A stretch of 35,506 bases of DNA. Source: Candidatus Endomicrobium neocapritermitis (lineage in GTDB: Bacteria; Elusimicrobiota; Endomicrobiia; Endomicrobiales; Endomicrobiaceae). The stretch is from NCBI GenBank assembly GCA_009778325.1, contig WRJZ01000026.1, forward strand, positions 1 through 35,506, read 5' to 3'. Every line of letters starts with the position of its first letter. Within the stretch, counting starts at the first letter, position 1. Shown here piece after piece: positions 16,199-23,642 of the stretch. The notes beneath the pieces were generated by a model, which was given only the letters and a program-made list of their open reading frames with translations, did no database searches and was not told the DNA's origin. Position numbers and translations under genes: made by a program.

Positions 16199-18445
16199 AT
16201 GATAAATATTCTAACAGAAAAATTAAACCAATCACAAAAAGACGCCGTATTATGCACTGAAGGCCCACTGATTATTTTTGCGGGAGCCGGTACCGGCAAA
16301 ACAAGAGTAATAACGCACAGGATAGCATATCTGCTGTCGCGAGGCGTTCCTCCATGGTCAATTTTAGCGGTAACTTTTACAAATAAAGCCGCAGCAGAAA
16401 TGAAAAAAAGGATATCTGCTATTTTTCCGGACGGCGCCAATGTGTTGACATCGACATTTCATTCTTTCTGCGCTTATTTTTTGCGCGTAGAAGCTTCAAA
16501 AATAAATTTAAGCCCGGATTTTTTGATATACGATTTTTCCGACCAAAAAAATGTCATTAAAGACTGCATAAAAGAACTTAATCTTGATGAAAAAAAATTT
16601 AAACCTTCAACAATAGCCGACAGAATAAGCCGCGCTAAAGACGATTTAAAGTTTCCTTCGGACATGGCGGCTGACGCCGAACATATAGGCGATTTTTTCG
16701 GAACAGCCATTGCGAAAGTTTACCAGCTATACCAAAAGAAACTTGAAATGGCGCAGGCTCTTGATTTTGGCGATCTCATAATGAGAACAGTTACGGCTTT
16801 GCAGCAGTATCCCGCGCTGCTTGATCATTATCAGCAAAGATTTAAATATATTTTAGTAGATGAGTATCAGGACACAAACCACGCGCAGTACATGCTTGCA
16901 AAACTTTTGGCTGAAAAACATCATAATATATGCGTGGTGGGCGATGATGATCAGTCTGTGTATTCATGGCGCGGTGCAGACATAACGAATATTTTGGATT
17001 TTGAAAAAGATTATCCTGAAGCAAAATCCGTAAAACTTGAACAGAACTACCGTTCCACTCCAAAGATTTTAACGACTGCGTGGCAGGTGGTTAAACATAA
17101 CATCGGAAGAGTAGAAAAAAAGATTTGGACTGAAAATCCGGACAGCGGTTCCGTCTCGGTGGTGAAAAACGACAATGAAAACGACGAAGCAACAAGAGTT
17201 GTGGACATAATCGCGTTAAATACGCAGGACGGCAAATATAAGCTTTCGGACTTTGCCGTTTTTTACCGTACAAACGCACAGTCTCGCGCTTTTGAAGACG
17301 CTTTCAGAAGAGCGGGAATGCCGTACGCGGTTATCGGAACTTTAAGGTTTTACGACCGCGCTGAAATTAAAGATATTATGGCTTATCTTAAACTTATACA
17401 TAATCCCAACGACAATGTGAGCCTTAAAAGAATAATCAATATACCGCGAAGAGGAATCGGAAAAATTTCAATAGAAAATCTTGAAAAAGAAGCTGTAAAA
17501 AGAGGTTTGTCCATATGGCAGACAATACCTTTTGCCGCGGAGGCAGGACTAAACAAAGGAGCAATTTCCGCGTTTAGCTCTTTTGTAACGCTTATTAAAG
17601 GATTTATAAGTTTAAAAGAAAATGAAAGCGTAAAATATATAGCCGAAAAAGTTATAACGCATTCCGGATATTTAAAAGAACTTGAAACGGAAGACACTGC
17701 GGAAGCTAAATCAAAAATAGAAAATATTCAGGAATTAATTTCCGCTATAGATGATTTTGAACACCGTTCCCCGGATAAAACGCTTTCCGGCTATTTAACC
17801 CAAATTGCCTTGGTAAGCGATATAGATACTTTGGACGAATCGCAGGGGAAAGTTACGCTGATGACACTTCATTTGGCAAAAGGGCTTGAGTTTGAAAACG
17901 TTTTTGTCTGCGGACTTGAAGAAGGATTGTTTCCTATAGGCGAATCAGCGTTTAATCCTGAGGAGCTGGAAGAAGAAAGAAGGCTTATGTATGTTGGAAT
18001 GACAAGAGCGAAAAAACATCTGTATCTTTGCTGGGCAAGCGAAAGAACCGTTTACGGAAAAACAAGATGGAATATGCCGTCCAGATTTATTGCCGAAGCT
18101 GGTTTTAAAGACGAATTTGCCGAGCGGGAGCCGAAGGGGCAAAGCCCCTTTAACAAGAACAACTTTGGTTCTAAAAAAGCTAAATATAGCTATAAAGACG
18201 ATGAAAGTTATGATTATATTCCTTCGGATGATGAGATAATTAAAGATGAACCTCTTTACACGCCGACAGCTGACAACAGTCCCTTCAAAATAGGCGATAT
18301 TGTTTCCCACGCTGTTTTCGGAAAAGGCAAGATTATAGAAAAGTCCGGAGTAGGCGACGATTTGAAGCTTGTCGTATTATTTGAAAACGGACAGTGGAAA
18401 AAATTATTGGCTAAAGTAGCGAATTTAACGGCAATTAACAATTAA
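16199..18445 (+). CDS. uvrD: UvrD/PcrA-type DNA helicase
   Basis: Superfamily 1A 3'-5' DNA helicase acting in nucleotide excision and mismatch repair and in clearing replication blocks. 748 residues, the usual UvrD/PcrA size. Motifs: Q-motif LNQSQKDAV, Walker A AGAGTGKT (28-35), Ia TFTNKAAAEMKKR, II VDEYQDTN (220-227), III GDDDQSVYSWRGA (248-260), IV EQNYRSTPKIL, V TLMTLHLAKGLEFENVF, VI EERRLMYVGMTRAKKHLYL. The C-terminal tail (about 695-745) is the Tudor-like RNA-polymerase-binding tail (GDIVSHAVFGKGKI). In the linker before it a palindrome at 18134-18151 encodes PKGQSPF. The last residues TAINN and the stop lie in element E6. No ribosome binding site precedes the ATG. Confidence 0.97.
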   Translation: MINILTEKLNQSQKDAVLCTEGPLIIFAGAGTGKTRVITHRIAYLLSRGVPPWSILAVTFTNKAAAEMKKRISAIFPDGANVLTSTFHSFCAYFLRVEASKINLSPDFLIYDFSDQKNVIKDCIKELNLDEKKFKPSTIADRISRAKDDLKFPSDMAADAEHIGDFFGTAIAKVYQLYQKKLEMAQALDFGDLIMRTVTALQQYPALLDHYQQRFKYILVDEYQDTNHAQYMLAKLLAEKHHNICVVGDDDQSVYSWRGADITNILDFEKDYPEAKSVKLEQNYRSTPKILTTAWQVVKHNIGRVEKKIWTENPDSGSVSVVKNDNENDEATRVVDIIALNTQDGKYKLSDFAVFYRTNAQSRAFEDAFRRAGMPYAVIGTLRFYDRAEIKDIMAYLKLIHNPNDNVSLKRIINIPRRGIGKISIENLEKEAVKRGLSIWQTIPFAAEAGLNKGAISAFSSFVTLIKGFISLKENESVKYIAEKVITHSGYLKELETEDTAEAKSKIENIQELISAIDDFEHRSPDKTLSGYLTQIALVSDIDTLDESQGKVTLMTLHLAKGLEFENVFVCGLEEGLFPIGESAFNPEELEEERRLMYVGMTRAKKHLYLCWASERTVYGKTRWNMPSRFIAEAGFKDEFAEREPKGQSPFNKNNFGSKKAKYSYKDDESYDYIPSDDEIIKDEPLYTPTADNSPFKIGDIVSHAVFGKGKIIEKSGVGDDLKLVVLFENGQWKKLLAKVANLTAINN
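18134..18151. repeat. GC-rich hairpin inside uvrD
   Basis: AAGGGGC-AAA-GCCCCTT is a perfect 7-bp stem (with flanking A/T pairing) within the uvrD frame, in the poorly conserved linker between helicase core and C-terminal tail. Compare the argS hairpin at 13607-13630. Confidence 0.65.
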
Positions 18446-18556
18446 CAAATAATAATTAATAATTATTGTGTTTTCGCAATGCGAAAACTTATTAATAGGT
18501 TTCGGCAAAGCCGAAACACCGACATTATTATTTGTTATTAATTATTAATTGTCGTT
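18426..18556. repeat. Palindromic intergenic element E6 between convergent genes
   Basis: Left arm AACGGCAATTAAC then AATTAAC, AAATAAT, AATTAAT; right arm inverted, ending AATTGTCGTT. Hairpins GTTTTCGC-AAT-GCGAAAAC (18470-18488) and GTTTCGGC-AAA-GCCGAAAC (18499-18517), linker TTATTAATAG. It spans the ends of both uvrD and the convergent gene at 18545 and would fold into a long stem in either transcript. Confidence 0.9.
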
Positions 18557-18844
18557 CTCCGGCAGTTTCCCGCCGTGTTCCGCCTTAATGCTGTCCAAGT
18601 CAATTGATTTAAGCTCGTCCGGTAAGTTATTTTCTTCCTGCATCATTTCCTGAGGCGTTTCATCTTCATAATCAATATCAATTTCTTCGGATTCATTAAT
18701 ATTTTGCATACTCTCGCTATGCTGCTTATTTTTAATAACTGCCCCGACCTTATCCGGAGTAGCGGTAAAATACATTCCCAACAGAAGCCCTATAACAACC
18801 AAAAAAATTGCTACCATTATCCAAAGTTTGTGACTGCCGTGCAT
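18545..18844 (-). CDS. Small single-helix membrane protein of unknown function
   Basis: 99 residues: MHGSHKLW, one membrane helix at about 9-27 (MVAIFLVVIGLLLGMYF), then a strongly acidic, probably disordered tail (ESEEIDIDYEDETPQEMMQEEN). I do not recognise a family. The ATG at 18842-18844 has GGGGGTG 6-7 bases upstream, a good ribosome binding site. The final residues NDN and the stop are encoded by element E6. TATAAT occurs twice on the minus strand at about 18985-19000, which would give a long leader containing element E7; this promoter is only a guess. Confidence 0.75.
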   Translation of the reverse strand: MHGSHKLWIMVAIFLVVIGLLLGMYFTATPDKVGAVIKNKQHSESMQNINESEEIDIDYEDETPQEMMQEENNLPDELKSIDLDSIKAEHGGKLPENDN

Positions 18845-18861
18845 TAGACACCCCCTTTTAT

Positions 18862-18968
18862 CAGAAGCTCAGAAGTTCGGCAGCTCAGCAGCTCAGAGAA
18901 GCTCCGGTCGCTTTGTCTTTATTTTTTGACGTTGCCGAGCTGCTGAGCTGCCGAACTTCTGAGCTTCC
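18862..18968. repeat. Palindromic intergenic element E7 (octad arms)
   Basis: Left arm units of 8 bp: GCTCAGAA, GTTCGGCA, GCTCAGCA, GCTCAGAG. The right arm (about 18932-18967) is inverted: GAGCTGCTGAGCTGCCGAAC-like and then TTCTGAGCTTCCG, a long near-perfect match. The centre holds TTTGTCTTTATTTTTTGACG. It sits between divergent genes and would form a stable stem in the leader of the 18545 gene. E9 has related arms. Confidence 0.85.
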
Positions 18969-19006
18969 GCTTTTCATTGCCATTATATTTATTATACAAT
19001 AAAGAT

Positions 19007-19687
19007 ATGGAATTTAAACATTTTTTCGGAATACCGGCGCAAAATATAAAACAAAACTGTATTATATGCCAGAGCTATGACCTGTCTCTGTTTGCCGAAA
19101 ACGCGAAAAACGGTTTTTTTGTCAAAACGGCCGAAACCGGCAAAGCCGTTGTTATAGCTTTGAAAAATAATTTTCTTGCCGGAGACGCCGTTTTATATTT
19201 AAAAAATACGGCATGCAGAAATATCTTTCTTTTCGGAAGCTGCGGCTGCTGCGGAGACGTTGAGTCCGGAGATTTGCTTATGATAGACAAAGCTTATAAT
19301 CTGGAAAGCTTTTCAAAAATGGCCTCTTTTGACGCCGATCCGGAATATATTTCTTCTTCGAAAGAGCTTACGTCGTCATTTTATAAAAAAAATCTTTATG
19401 AAGATCTGATAAAAACAAACTCCGCATGCGTCAGCTCTCTGGTTTTGGAATCAAAATATATAAACCTGTTTAAAGAAAAACATATTTGCGCGATAGACAT
19501 GGAGTCGTCAATAGTTTTTTCCGCGGCAAAAGAAATCGGCGCTCAGGCCGCTTGTTTTATGTACGCCGCAGACCATATAGAAAAAAACCCTCTGGGAGAA
19601 ACTCCTCAGGAGAGCCTGAAAAAAAGAATATCCTCCGCCAGAAAAAAGCTGGCGCAAATGATTACGGATTTTATAAATGCTCAATAA
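19007..19687 (+). CDS. Nucleoside phosphorylase/hydrolase-like protein
   Basis: 226 residues from the ATG at 19007; an upstream ATG at 18977 adds MPLYLLYNKD within the probable promoter and is not preferred. The fold signatures are those of the PNP/UDP-phosphorylase and MTA/SAH nucleosidase superfamily: a glycine-rich FLFGSCGCCGDVESGDLLMIDKA-type strand-loop and AIDMESSIVFSAAKEIGA, where the Met-Glu pair binds the ribose. It splits or phosphorolyses some nucleoside; the base and sugar cannot be told. The Cys-rich loop (CGCC) is unusual. Its end overlaps the start of the radical SAM gene by 11 bases, so the two are co-translated and may act on related substrates. Confidence 0.8.
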   Translation: MEFKHFFGIPAQNIKQNCIICQSYDLSLFAENAKNGFFVKTAETGKAVVIALKNNFLAGDAVLYLKNTACRNIFLFGSCGCCGDVESGDLLMIDKAYNLESFSKMASFDADPEYISSSKELTSSFYKKNLYEDLIKTNSACVSSLVLESKYINLFKEKHICAIDMESSIVFSAAKEIGAQAACFMYAADHIEKNPLGETPQESLKKRISSARKKLAQMITDFINAQ

Positions 19688-20999
19688 TCTTCGTAAGCTT
19701 ATAGCAGAGCGTTTCCCGAAATTCGGAACAAATAAAGCGCGAGAAATACTCAGGCTTGTGTTCGAAATATCAAAAAAAGAAAATCTTTCTCCCGACGAAA
19801 TAATCGGCTTAATCAAAGAACAAGATTATGAAAAGGTCAAAGATCTTCTGCTGCAGCGCAGATATCCCGAGAGCTTTGCCAAAATGCCGCGAAATTCATT
19901 TTATCTTCCCAAGCTTGAATTTAACGAATCTTTCAAAGCTGATGTTTCAGAGTCAAAATTCAACCCGAAAAATATTTTTTACACGAAAGAAGCTTCCCTG
20001 TCTCATTTATTCCGAAAAATTAAAAATCTGTTTCCTTCGGCCGCTTACGCGGAAATAGAATCTTTAAAATCTTTTTTAAAAAACAGAACTTTTTCCGTCA
20101 AAGATTATAACAGCCGGACCGAAAACTTATTTCTCATTGAAGAAAAATACGATTTCTTCAAAAAATGCCCGTGCACTTCAAATGTCGTAAACTGCGGATA
20201 TTCGATAATGAATCTCGGCATGGGGTGCCCGTATGAATGCAGCTACTGTTTTCTTCAGGGATACCAGAATGTGCCCGGAATAATTTTTCCATCCAACATT
20301 GACGATTATTTACGGGAAGAGAAGATAGTTCCAAACGCAAAAGGATTTTTTAATTATAAAAGAATAGGCAGCGGCGAATTCACGGACTCTCTTGTTTTTG
20401 ACGATATAACCGAATTTTCAGCGCCTATTGTAGATTTTTTTAAAAATCGTCCCGACATATTTTTTGAGTTTAAAACAAAAAGCGTTAATATCAACAACCT
20501 GTTAAACGCCGGGGGCGCGGAAAATATTGTCGCGGCCTGGAGTGTGAATTCTTTAAAGATACAAAAAGAAAACGAATTTAAAACGCCCGGCATAAAACAA
20601 AGGCTCGACGCGGCCAAAAAATGCGCGCAAGTGGGCTTTAGCACGGCGTTTCATTTTGACCCTATGATACCTTACGCGGGCTGGAAGAAAGGATATAAAG
20701 AAACAGTGGACATGATTTTCGACACAGTACCGCACAACAGCATAAAATGGATAAGCCTTGGCGCTCTGCGCATGCCGGCGCAGTTGAAAACCGTCATAGA
20801 AAACAGATTTCCGGAAAACAAAATTCTTGACGGCGAACTTCTTTTGGGCAAAGATTACAAACTTCGCTATGACGCCGATATGAGAGCCGAAATTTACAAA
20901 TTTATAAACGAAGCCGTTAAATCAAAAAAATCAAAAGCGGTTGTTTATTTATGCATGGAAGAAAGCTCGGTATGGAAAAAATCAATTAATAATGAATAA
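19677..20999 (+). CDS. Spore-photoproduct-lyase-like radical SAM protein
   Basis: 440 residues. The radical SAM cluster motif CPYECSYC gives C184, C188 and C191 (CX3CX2C). LGMGCPYECSYCFLQGYQN, the FEFKTKSVNINNLL strand, VAAWSVNSLK and GFSTAFHFDPMIPYAGW are typical of the spore photoproduct lyase (SPL) family. Known SPL reverses the thymine dimer 5-thyminyl-5,6-dihydrothymine in spore DNA. Here the region near 229-238 reads RIGSGEFTDS, where spore-former SPL carries its hydrogen-donor cysteine, so the chemistry may differ. An N-terminal helical region of about 160 residues is longer than in Bacillus SPL. The start overlaps the preceding gene by 11 bases. The last residues SINNE and the stop are in element E8. 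Confidence 0.87.
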   Translation: MLNNLRKLIAERFPKFGTNKAREILRLVFEISKKENLSPDEIIGLIKEQDYEKVKDLLLQRRYPESFAKMPRNSFYLPKLEFNESFKADVSESKFNPKNIFYTKEASLSHLFRKIKNLFPSAAYAEIESLKSFLKNRTFSVKDYNSRTENLFLIEEKYDFFKKCPCTSNVVNCGYSIMNLGMGCPYECSYCFLQGYQNVPGIIFPSNIDDYLREEKIVPNAKGFFNYKRIGSGEFTDSLVFDDITEFSAPIVDFFKNRPDIFFEFKTKSVNINNLLNAGGAENIVAAWSVNSLKIQKENEFKTPGIKQRLDAAKKCAQVGFSTAFHFDPMIPYAGWKKGYKETVDMIFDTVPHNSIKWISLGALRMPAQLKTVIENRFPENKILDGELLLGKDYKLRYDADMRAEIYKFINEAVKSKKSKAVVYLCMEESSVWKKSINNE

Positions 21000-21116
21000 T
21001 TAACAATTAATAATTATTGTGTTTTCGCTTTGCGAAAACTTCTTAATAGGTTTCGGCAAAGCCGAAACACCGACATTATTATTTATTAATTATTAATTGT
21101 TAATTGCCGTTAATAG
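20981..21116. repeat. Palindromic intergenic element E8 between convergent genes
   Basis: The core is nearly identical to E6 over some 80 bases: GTTTTCGC-TTT-GCGAAAAC (21021-21039), TCTTAATAG linker, GTTTCGGC-AAA-GCCGAAAC (21050-21068), then ACCGACATTATTATTT. Left arm units AATTAAT, AATGAAT, AATTAAC, AATTAAT; right arm inverted and ending ATTGCCGTTAA. It contributes the stop codons of both the radical SAM gene and the MORN gene. Confidence 0.9.
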
Positions 21117-22468
21117 TCTGCCGTAAACTCAATAAATTTATCTTCTGAAAATGTAGTGCTTTTGCGCATTTTACCGTTTTTAAACTCTATCAGATATAAA
21201 GGCCTGCGGTTTGTTTCTGACGGAGAGTAATATCTCAGCTGCCCGACCGGTTCGCCTTTTGAGAAATAACTTTCAAAACAAAGCTGCCCGTTTTCATAAA
21301 AACTCTTAAGCGACCCGTGCAGAAGATTGTCCTGATAGCCGGCCTCTGATATAAGTCCGCCGTCTTTATTGTAAATTGAAGAAATGCCTTCGAGTTTGCC
21401 GTTTTTATAACGGTATTCGGCAAGTTTTTCTCCGGTTGCATAATACATTATTGAAATTCCCGTCAGCTTGCCTTCGTAATAATTATCGATAGTTATTATT
21501 TTACCTTCCGGAGAATAAGTTTTAAAATCATCGTAAGGCATATTGTTTGAAAATTTTCCTTCATATTTCACCTGGCCGTTTTTATAATATGTTTTATACA
21601 CGCCGTTAAGCCGCCTGCCTTTTTCAAAAAACCTGATTTCATTTATCATTTTTCTTGATTCGTTCAAATGAGCCATAGCAGGCCCCTGCCACACTATGCT
21701 TATGGTTCCTTGTCTTTTCGAAAAAGCCGGTCTCGCGGAAGCTTCATCTTCATCAATATGCTGTATTTTGTCTATTACTTTTCCGTTTTTATAAAGCAGC
21801 GTGCTTACTTCTCTTCCTTTTTCGTCATAATACTTAGCGTAACCTTCAAGTTTACCGCGGCTGTATGCCATTTCCGATTTTACTGAACCGGAAGGATAGT
21901 ATTTTATGTTTTCGCCTTCCAAAACATTATCCTTATATATCGCCGCTTCCAAAAGTCTGTGCGCTTTATCGTAAAGAAAAGCCGGACCGTTTAGTTTATT
22001 ATCCGTATAGCTGTATTTGTAATAGTTCCCGTTTTCCAGATATACATGCGCCGGCCCTTCAACTTTTCCGTCTATATAAAAAACTTTTTCGGCAATGTTT
22101 CCGTTTTCATAATATTTTACTCCTATGCCTTTCAGAACGCCGTTATAATAATCAAACTCACACTTCTTCCGGCCGCCCGGATAAAAGCCTATAGCTCTTC
22201 CGTGTTTTTTATTATCTTTATATCTCCATACGTACAAAAGTATTCCTTGATCGTCAACCTCTTTAACCTCGCCGTTGACTGTAAATCCGGAGGAAAATTC
22301 AGAATTTCCTTTAACTATTTTTTCCCTGCCTATTTCCGAATTATCTTTATCATAATAAATATAGCCGTATTCTTTACCGGCAAAATACTTTTTTTTGGTA
22401 ACGGCCGCGTAGGCAGACTGAGAAAACAAAACGGCGGCAAGCGATAATATAAAAATCTGTTTTATCAT
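21110..22468 (-). CDS. Secreted MORN-type (YwqK-like) repeat protein
   Basis: 452 residues. Signal peptide MIKQIFILSLAAVLFSQSAYA, with cleavage after AYA, then about 14 MORN_2-type repeats of 20-24 residues (YYENGNIAEKVFYIDGKVEG, YYKNGQVKYEGKFSNN and similar). Such repeats form extended beta-sheets on bacterial surfaces or in the periplasm; databases often call them antitoxin YwqK, which is not supported here because no toxin adjoins. Its ATG overlaps the proB stop (ATGA), so translation is coupled with proB, although no functional link is evident. The C-terminal DY and stop are in element E8. Confidence 0.9.
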   Translation of the reverse strand: MIKQIFILSLAAVLFSQSAYAAVTKKKYFAGKEYGYIYYDKDNSEIGREKIVKGNSEFSSGFTVNGEVKEVDDQGILLYVWRYKDNKKHGRAIGFYPGGRKKCEFDYYNGVLKGIGVKYYENGNIAEKVFYIDGKVEGPAHVYLENGNYYKYSYTDNKLNGPAFLYDKAHRLLEAAIYKDNVLEGENIKYYPSGSVKSEMAYSRGKLEGYAKYYDEKGREVSTLLYKNGKVIDKIQHIDEDEASARPAFSKRQGTISIVWQGPAMAHLNESRKMINEIRFFEKGRRLNGVYKTYYKNGQVKYEGKFSNNMPYDDFKTYSPEGKIITIDNYYEGKLTGISIMYYATGEKLAEYRYKNGKLEGISSIYNKDGGLISEAGYQDNLLHGSLKSFYENGQLCFESYFSKGEPVGQLRYYSPSETNRRPLYLIEFKNGKMRKSTTFSEDKFIEFTADY

Positions 22469-23553
22469 AATATTACAAGATTATCCCTGTGAATTACCTC
22501 GTCTTCTCCTGCGGAGATAATTTTTTTTATCTCTTTTGTGTTTTTCCCTTTTATTTTCAGCATATCTTCGCAATCGTAATTTATTAATCCTCTGGCAAAA
22601 TCTTTTTTCGTATCTTTTTCGGCAATAATTACCGTATCGCCCCTTTTAAAATTGCCGCTTACGCCGGTAACTCCCGCCGCAAGAAGACTTTTTCCTTTTG
22701 CGGTAAGGGCTTCAGCGGCCTTTTTATCGACAAACACGCATCCTTTCGGCTTTTTACTGAAAGCTATCCAGCTTTTTTTTGCCTCAAGAGGATTTTTTTT
22801 TGCGGAAAATACTGTTCCTACTTCTTTGCATTCTATTATATCCTTCAACAGTTTCAGTTTCATTGCGTTGGTTATCACGGTATTTACTCCCGACGCCGAA
22901 GCAATTTTCGCCGCTAAAACTTTGGTTTTCATTCCGCCGGTGCCTTTGCCGCTGGAAGATTCCGGCGAGGCAAAAGCCTCTATTTCTTCGGTTATTTTTT
23001 CAACTCTGTTTATAAGCTTTCCGCTTGACGGGTATCCGTCGTACAAGCCGTCGACGTCCGTGAGTATTATCAATGTGTCGGCGTCAACGGCTGAAGCTAC
23101 AAGCGCCCCCAAAGTATCGTTGTCTCCGAAGTTTATTTCTTCCACGGCTATCGTGTCATTTTCATTTATTACCGGAATAATATTTTTTTCGACCAGCTCC
23201 GACATCGTATTTCTGGCATTGATATATTTTGCCCTGCTGTCAAAATCATCCCTTGTAAGAAGAAGCTGCGCGACCGTAATGCCGTACTTTGCGAAAGCTT
23301 CGTTATACGCGTTCATGACTAAAGGCTGGCCTATGGCCGCGAGCGCCTGCTTTTCTCTGAGAGTTTTTGGTTTTGACTTAAGTTTTAAATGTCCGATGCC
23401 CGCGCCGATTGCGCCCGAACTTACGATTATAATCTTATGTCCGCTTTTTTCTATCTCGCTGACTGCCGCGGCAAATTCTGAAATGTACTTGTTATTAAGA
23501 ACTCCTTCTTTATCCGTAAGAGTGCTTGTTCCGACTTTGATGACTATTTTCAT
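22465..23553 (-). CDS. proB: Glutamate 5-kinase
   Basis: First step of proline synthesis: phosphorylates glutamate; cytoplasmic. 362 residues with the amino-acid kinase domain (KVGTSTLTDKEG, SSGAIGAGIGHL, PVINENDTIAVEEINFGDND, GTGGMKTKVLAAKIA) and a C-terminal PUA domain (about 270-362), the arrangement of E. coli ProB. No proA is in the window. The start ATG at 23551-23553 has AAGGAT about 7 bases upstream; a promoter with a 17-base spacer lies at 23598-23626. It is coupled to the MORN gene downstream. Confidence 0.97.
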   Translation of the reverse strand: MKIVIKVGTSTLTDKEGVLNNKYISEFAAAVSEIEKSGHKIIIVSSGAIGAGIGHLKLKSKPKTLREKQALAAIGQPLVMNAYNEAFAKYGITVAQLLLTRDDFDSRAKYINARNTMSELVEKNIIPVINENDTIAVEEINFGDNDTLGALVASAVDADTLIILTDVDGLYDGYPSSGKLINRVEKITEEIEAFASPESSSGKGTGGMKTKVLAAKIASASGVNTVITNAMKLKLLKDIIECKEVGTVFSAKKNPLEAKKSWIAFSKKPKGCVFVDKKAAEALTAKGKSLLAAGVTGVSGNFKRGDTVIIAEKDTKKDFARGLINYDCEDMLKIKGKNTKEIKKIISAGEDEVIHRDNLVIL

Positions 23554-23597
23554 ATATATCCTTAAAAATTTACAGACATTTGTTACTTTGCGTATAG

Positions 23598-23626
23598 ATT
23601 TTACACTTTTAGAGGCTGTTTTTCAA
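23598..23626 (-). promoter_or_regulatory. Sigma-70-type promoter of proB and the MORN gene
   Basis: On the minus strand TTGAAA (23621-23626), exactly 17 bases, TAAAAT (23598-23603). Initiation near 23591 gives a leader of about 38 bases. Confidence 0.6.
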
Positions 23627-23642
23627 CGGCAGCTAAACGTCT

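Noticed and set aside
21110-22468. Antitoxin of a toxin-antitoxin pair (YwqK label)
   Set aside because: MORN repeats with a signal peptide and no toxin gene nearby; the partner by coupling is proB.
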